In this document: piece after piece, positions 39,547 through 44,220 of the stretch
Numbering within the stretch: position 1 is the stretch's first letter
How the letters are laid out: the number at the start of each line of letters is the position of its first letter
Source of the DNA: Phytophthora sp. 'mugwort'
Lineage: Eukaryota > Oomycota > Peronosporomycetes > Peronosporales > Peronosporaceae
Assembly (NCBI GenBank): GCA_033558025.1
Contig: JAUCEF010000122.1
Span: forward strand, 1-44,220
Length of the DNA: 44,220 nt
Direction of reading: 5' to 3'
Program-made: the position numbers and the translations under genes
Notes under the pieces: model-generated
What the model saw: only the letters and a program-made list of their open reading frames with translations
Database searches by the model: none
Told to the model about the DNA's origin: nothing

Positions 39547-39555
39547 TTTTAATAT

Positions 39556-39640
39556 GGATAGGTGATCGAGTGGTTTAAGGTGTCAGTCTTGAAAACTGAA
39601 GTATGTAATAATACCGTGGGTTCAAATCCCACTCTATCCT
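39556..39640 (+). tRNA. trnS: tRNA-Ser (TGA)
   Basis: Class II tRNA: acceptor GGATAGG/TCTATCC, anticodon TGA in loop CTTGAAAA, long variable arm, T arm GTGGGTTCAAATCCCAC. Confidence 0.94.
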
Positions 39641-39645
39641 TTAAA

Positions 39646-39714
39646 AGCTAGAGACGGATTCGAACCGTCATTAAAGGATTTGCAGTCCTTTACATTACCT
39701 TTATGTTATCTAGC
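39646..39714 (-). tRNA. trnC: tRNA-Cys (GCA)
   Basis: Acceptor GCTAGAT/TCTAGC-type stem, anticodon GCA in loop CTGCAAA, T arm GACGGTTCGAATCCGTC. Opposite strand to its neighbours trnS and rpl31. Confidence 0.93.
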
Positions 39715-39732
39715 CAAAATAAATTATATTAT

Positions 39733-39936
39733 ATGAATAAAAATAAAAAATTTTTTACCTATAAAAATAAAATTATTTTAACAAATGGATCTTCTTTAAA
39801 AATAACATCTATTAAGTATTTAAAAAATTATCAATTAAATTTAAGAATTTTTAAAGAAACAGATATTATTACAAATACAAATATCAATTTAAATAAAAGT
39901 AAATTAAATTTTATAAAAAAAAATAAATTAAATTAA
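39733..39936 (+). CDS. rpl31: Putative large-subunit ribosomal protein L31
   Basis: 67 residues from the ATG at 39733. The frame also runs back through trnC, which I exclude. FTYKNKIILTNGSSLKITSI followed by YLKNYQLNLRIFKETDIITN resembles the short stramenopile mitochondrial L31 (strand, DGS-like turn, then a segment before NP-W). The tail is not conserved. It overlaps the tatC 3' end by nine bases on the opposite strand. Call is moderate. Confidence 0.5.
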   Translation: MNKNKKFFTYKNKIILTNGSSLKITSIKYLKNYQLNLRIFKETDIITNTNINLNKSKLNFIKKNKLN

Positions 39937-40671
39937 TTTATATTTATTTAAATATATTGAAATATAAATAAATATTTCAAAAAAAAAAAAAAGATAAAAT
40001 AAATTAATATAAAATTAAATATATCTGGTGGTGTAATTAAAGCACTCAATAATATTATTTTTAAATAAAAGAATTTTCTTAAATTAATAATTATTTTAAT
40101 TTTTAAAATATTATTTGATATAAAAAAAAATAAAGAAAAAAAATAAATAAATATTATAAATATATAAATAAAAGAAGAAAAAATAAAATCAAAATAATTA
40201 TCAATTTTTGGTTCAAAATAAATTGTTAAAAGATATAAATTTGAAAAATTTAAATTTAATAAAAAATCCCAAATATGTGGAATAATATTAGTAAAAATAA
40301 ATTTTATTATAAAAAAATTAAAAATTATAAAAAAAATATAAAATTTTATAAAAATAAAATTTTCAAATTTATATAAACCTTTTGATAAAAAAAACCAAAA
40401 TAATAAAAAACTTAATTGAATTGTTATAAAAGTTGTTATGAAAATTGCTATAAAAAATATTAGTAATAAAAATTTCAGTAATATTAGTAAAAATAAAATA
40501 TTTTAACATATTTTTATTAAGTAAATTATTAACTAATAAATATATTAATTGATCAGAAAAATAATATGAAATTATAAAAAGATAAAAAAAAGTGATTAAA
40601 AGTATAAAAAAATTATATTTTAATTCAAATAAATGTAATTGTAAATAAGTTATTATTTTTTTTTTTTTCAT
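39928..40671 (-). CDS. tatC: Twin-arginine translocase subunit TatC (ymf16), with two frameshifts
   Basis: TatC channel of the Tat protein export system in the inner membrane, about 247 residues. N-terminal HLFELKYNFFILLITFFYLF and the TNITEIFITNIF region with Thr-Glu are in the first frame. A T run near 40452-40457 (six, where five fits) breaks it. The next frame has TTFITIQLSFLLFWFFLSKG with LYKFE, later RKFFYLKI and LSALITPPDIFNF. A run of fourteen T (39979-39992) shifts again; fifteen would lead to EIFIYIS, giving the family's spacing from TPPD to the next Glu. Net length stays divisible by three. Overlaps rpl31 tail to tail. Confidence 0.85.
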
Positions 40672-40689
40672 ATATTTAAAAAAATATTA

Positions 40690-40772
40690 GCCTACTTGGT
40701 GAAATTGGTAAACACGATAGATTTAAAATCTGTTCCCTTTTAGGGTTATTGGTTCAAGTCCAATAGTAGGTA
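40690..40772 (+). tRNA. trnL: tRNA-Leu (TAA)
   Basis: Class II tRNA: acceptor GCCTACT/AGTAGGT, anticodon TAA in loop TTTAAAA, variable arm TTCCCTTTTAGGG, T arm TTGGTTCAAGTCCAA. Confidence 0.95.
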
Positions 40773-40780
40773 TTTTTATT

Positions 40781-40863
40781 ATCAAAGTGGTGAAATTGGT
40801 AAACACGTTACACTTAGGATGTAAAGCTTAAAAGCGTTAAGGGTTCAAATCCCTTCTTTGATA
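40781..40863 (+). tRNA. trnL: tRNA-Leu (TAG)
   Basis: Class II tRNA: acceptor ATCAAAG/CTTTGAT, anticodon TAG in loop CTTAGGA, T arm AGGGTTCAAATCCCT. Shares its D arm GGTGAAATTGGTAAACACG with the previous leucine tRNA. Confidence 0.94.
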
Positions 40864-40945
40864 TTACTATAATAATATATTTTAAATAAAATATATCTTT
40901 TTAGTGAAAATAAATTTATATTTTATTTAATTTTTTATCATTAAA

Positions 40946-42946
40946 ATGATTAATATATATATTAACAATATCGAATTAAAAGTTAATAAAAATTTAACAG
41001 TTTTACAAGCATGTAATAATTTTAAAATTCAAATCCCTAAATTCTGTTTTCAAGAGAATTTACAAATTGCCGGTAATTGTCGTATGTGTTTAGTTGAAAT
41101 CGAAAATTCCCCTAAACCTGTAGCTTCATGTGCAATGCCTTTAATACCAAATATGAAAATATTTACTAATACTCCTTTAGTACAAAAAGCACGTGAAAGT
41201 GTATTAGAATTTCTTTTAATAAATCATCCATTAGATTGTCCTATTTGTGATCAAGCGTCAGAATGTGATTTACAAGATCAAACAATGATTTTTGGATCGG
41301 ATCGTAGTCGTTTTTTTTTTAAAAAACGTGGCGTTGAAGATAAATATTGTGGTCCTTTTATTAAAACAATTATGACAAGATGTATTCATTGTACACGTTG
41401 TGTACGTTTTGCTAATGAAATTTGTGGAATTGACGGTTTAGGTACAACAGTCGTGGTAATAAAACTGAAATTAATTTTTATTCTTCAAATATTTTTAAAT
41501 CCGAATTTTCTGGTAATTTAGTAGATTTATGTCCTGTTGGTGCATTAACTTCTAAACCCTATACTTTTAAAGCACGTTCTTGGGAATTAAAAAAAAAAGA
41601 GGGTATTGCTATTTTAGATAGTATTGGTTCAAATATTAAAATTGATATTTTTAATAATGAAATTATACGTATTTTACCTAAAACTAATTTTAATATTAAT
41701 AAAGAATGGATATCAGATAAAACAAGATATTTTTTTGATAGTTTAAAATATCAACGATTAAAATATCCATTATTAAAAGATAATCAAAACAATTTTCATA
41801 GGATTTCTTGGTTAGATGCTCTAAATATTATTAATAAAAAATTGATAATTACAGATAGTTTTAATGCTAAAAGTATTATTGGTGATTTAACTGATTTAGA
41901 ATCTCTTTTTTTATTAAAAAAAATTTAAATAAATTAGGAATTTCAAATGTAAATTATGAACAATTTTTAAAAAATCGACAAATTAAGATAAATTCTGATT
42001 TAGCTTCAAATTTTTTATTTAATAATACTTTAAAATCTATTGAAGAATCTGATGTTTGTTTAATAATTGGTAGTGATATTCGTCAAGAAGGTTCTATTTT
42101 AAATATTCATTTAATTAATCGTTTAAAAAAAGGAAATTTTAAAATAGCATATATCGGTAATAAAATTAATTTTACTTATCCAGTAAAACATTTAGGATTA
42201 ACTTTTAAAACTTTAATAAATATTATTTTAGGAAAACATGTATTTTGTAAACAATTAAAAAAAGCAAAAAAACCTTTAATTATTATAGGTAGTAATATTT
42301 TAAATCAAAAAAATGGTTTTTTTTTATTATCAAAATTAAAAAATTTATCATTTATTAACCATAATATTAATTTCTTTAATTTTCAAACTTCTTTAATTAA
42401 TTTTTTTGAAATTACTTTTCCAAAATCATTAAATATGTTAAATAATTCAAAATTATATTATTTATTTAATACAAATTTACAAAATAAATTAAAAATAACT
42501 AAAAATAGTTTTGTTATTTATCAAGGACATCATTTTACTAAAGATGCTCAAAATTCAAATCTAATTTTACCTGGATTAACTTTTTTAGAAAAAAATGGAA
42601 TGTATATTAATTTAGAAGGTTTTATTCAAAAAAATGAACAAATTTTAATGTAAATATAGAACAACGTAAAGATTCTATAATTTATAGAAATCTTTATAAA
42701 TTTTTATTAAATAAAAATCAATCTAAATCAGAAGCTTTTTTAAAAATTAAAGATATTTTACCTTATTTATTAAAAAAAAAATAAAAATTATTTATAATTT
42801 TAGTTTTAATAAAAAATTTTTAAAATTAATATTAATTTTTTAGATTCATTAATTAAAAATAATTATTATACAAATATATTAGAACAATATTCAAAAATAT
42901 TGATTAATTCTAATAAAATTTCAAAAATCAATCAAAATTATTATGA
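40946..42946 (+). CDS. nad11: NADH dehydrogenase subunit 11, full gene, frameshifted in the repeat copy
   Basis: 75-kDa complex I subunit. The N-terminal part is unique sequence: plant-type [2Fe-2S] cysteines in [20 protein letters not shown], the [18 protein letters not shown] block, then [20 protein letters not shown] binding a [4Fe-4S] cluster. From 41381 on the gene lies in the inverted repeat. Compared with the other copies it lacks one base at about 41450 (GG to G), 41916-41923, 42647, 42772-42781, 42822 and 42919. Adding these six makes one 668-residue frame ending at the TGA that overlaps nad1. The first stop is at 41521. The N-terminus exists only here, so this must be the working gene. 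Confidence 0.9.
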
Positions 42947-43920
42947 TATACACAATTTTAAAATTTTTAATTTTCATATTACCTTTATTAATTGCTGTGG
43001 CTTATTTTACTTTAGTTGAACGTAAAATATTAGCTTCTATTCAAAGAAGAAGAGGACCTAATGTTGTAGGTACTTTTGGATTATTACAACCATTAGCTGA
43101 TGGTCTTAAATTATTCGTAAAAGAAACAATTTTACCAAGTAATGCTGATGTAATTTTATTTATATTTGCACCTATTTTAGCTTTTTTTTTAAGTCTATTA
43201 AGTTGGACAATAATACCTTTAGGTTTTGGTATGTTTTTTACTGAATTAAATATTGGTATTTTATATTTAATAGCAATTTCATCTTTAGGTGTATACGGTG
43301 TTATTATAGGTGGTTGGTCAAGTAATTCTAAATATTCGTTTTTAGGGGCTTTAAGATCAACAGCACAAATGATTTCATATGAATTAACTATTGGGTTTTC
43401 AATTCTTTCAGTAATTGTTTGTGCAAAATCTTTAAATTTAATTTCTATTATTTGGGCACAAAAAACGGTATGGTATTGTTTTCCTCTTTTTCCTATTTTT
43501 ATAATTTTTTTTATATCTTGTTTAGCAGAAACAAATCGACATCCCTTTGATTTACCTGAAGCTGAAGCTGAATTAGTTTCAGGTTATAATGTAGAATATT
43601 CTGCAATGGGTTTTGCATTATTTTTTTAGGTGAATATGCTAATATGTTATTAATGAGTAGTTTAACTACGATTTTATTTTTAGGTGGTTGGTTAGCACCT
43701 TTCCCTTTTAGTATAAATTGTATTAATTTTTTACCGGATCTTTTGGTTTAGTATTAAAATTTGTTTTTTTGTTGTTTTATTTGTAGTTGCTCGAGCTATT
43801 TTACCTCGATATCGTTATGACCAATTAATGCGTTTAGGTTGGAAAGTATTTCTACCTTTTTCATTATCCTGGTTTTTATATACTGCAAGTATTTTAATAA
43901 GTTTTAATTGGTTAATTTAA
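42943..43920 (+). CDS. nad1: NADH dehydrogenase subunit 1, frameshifted terminal copy
   Basis: Same gene as 804-1784. The first 227 codons are identical, then a T run of seven instead of eight (43621-43627) shifts the frame. Two further bases are missing near 43735-43744 (ACCCGG to ACCGG and CTTTTTGG to CTTTTGG), after which the frame returns and ends at 43918-43920. Three deletions give a total loss of one codon. Almost certainly a low-quality reading of the intact gene. Confidence 0.9.
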
Positions 43921-43922
43921 TT

Positions 43923-44220
43923 ATGAATATTTTAAATCATTTTATTTTTACTTTTTTTTTATTCTGTCTTGGATTATTTGGTATAATTTTAAATAGACAG
44001 AATATTATTATTATTTTAATGTCTATTGAATTATTATTATTATCAATTAATTTAAATTTTATTTATTTTGCAGTTTTAATTGATGATATAATAGGACAAG
44101 TTTTTTCTTTATTAATTTTAACAGTAGCTGCAGCAGAATCAGCTATTGGATTAGCTATTATGATTATTTTCTTTAAATTATATGGAGATATTTCAATTTA
44201 TAAAATAAATTTATTATCAT
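43923..44220 (+). CDS. nad4L: NADH dehydrogenase subunit 4L, cut by the window end
   Basis: Identical to 1787-2084 and lacking only the last five bases including the stop. It has the same [14 protein letters not shown] and VAAAESAIG motifs. Confidence 0.93.
   Translation, partial: MNILNHFIFTFFLFCLGLFGIILNRQNIIIILMSIELLLLSINLNFIYFAVLIDDIIGQVFSLLILTVAAAESAIGLAIMIIFFKLYGDISIYKINLLS

Larger units (their letters stand above)
41381..44220. repeat. Inverted repeat arm A, as read at the window end
   Basis: Reverse complement of arm B, starting exactly at TGTATTCATTGTACACG (41381). Relative to arm B it carries nine single-base deletions, all but one in runs of two or more identical bases. It stops at the base matching 2084, about 33 bases before the centre of symmetry. 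Confidence 0.92.
42144..44220 (+). repeat. Direct terminal redundancy with 1-2084
   Basis: 2077 bases matching 1-2084 in the same orientation, seven bases shorter. The seven differences are one-base losses in short runs in nad11 (four) and nad1 (three). This looks like an overlapping end of a closed molecule or a terminal repeat, with poorer consensus quality in this copy. Confidence 0.93.

Overview
The window is an AT-rich mitochondrial genome from a protist. It carries respiratory-chain genes (nad1-7, 4L, 9, 11; cob; cox1-3; atp1, 6, 8, 9), a large set of ribosomal protein genes, both large rRNAs, tatC and 25 tRNA genes. Tryptophan is always TGG, trnW has a CCA anticodon, and TGA ends nad11 and rps13, so the standard genetic code is in use. 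The gene set suggests a stramenopile: nad11 and atp1 are mitochondrial, trnT is missing, trnR has a GCG anticodon, and rps2, rps4, rps10, an rpl31-like gene and tatC are present. A non-photosynthetic stramenopile (oomycete- or bicosoecid-like) is my inference; the species cannot be named from this.

Layout: 1-4998 is a head-to-head inverted repeat with nad11(part)-nad1-nad4L on each arm around a 31-bp spacer. 5006-12684 is a minus-strand block: cob, nad9, atp9, nad3, trnD, atp6, cox3, rps7, rps12, four tRNAs, rps10, trnF, nad2. 12801-20775 is a plus-strand block: nad7, orf139, trnH, nad4, trnE, atp1, nad5, nad6, trnR. 21187-38680 is a long minus-strand block: orf126, cox1, a 32-codon tatA-like ORF, cox2, trnW, rns, tRNAs, orf186, rpl5, rpl14, a tRNA cluster, rnl, a hexapeptide-repeat ORF, rps4, rps2, rpl6, rps8, rps14, trnA, trnK, atp8, orf222, trnM/I, rpl16, rps3, rps19, rpl2. 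38709-40863 has mixed strands: rps13, rps11, trnS, trnC, rpl31-like, tatC, two trnL. From 40946 to the end run nad11, nad1 and nad4L on the plus strand.

The last 2077 bases (42144-44220) repeat the first 2084 (1-2084), differing only by seven single-base deletions, nearly all in homopolymers. The non-redundant unit is therefore about 42.14 kb. Joined across that overlap, the inverted repeat is 2866 bp per arm. The data fit either a circular map with a giant palindrome or a linear molecule with terminal inverted repeats and folded-back ends. The window stops about 33 bases short of the symmetry centre.

Several unique genes (nad2, nad7, rps3, rps4, rps11, rpl6, tatC and the repeat ORF) are split by indels in A/T runs. 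Their products align well once one base is allowed for, so assembly or sequencing error is the simplest reading. The most interesting parts are the palindromic terminus, the tatA-like ORF next to a genome that encodes tatC, the hexapeptide-repeat ORF, and a shared promoter-like motif with in-phase 10-bp repeats upstream of rns.
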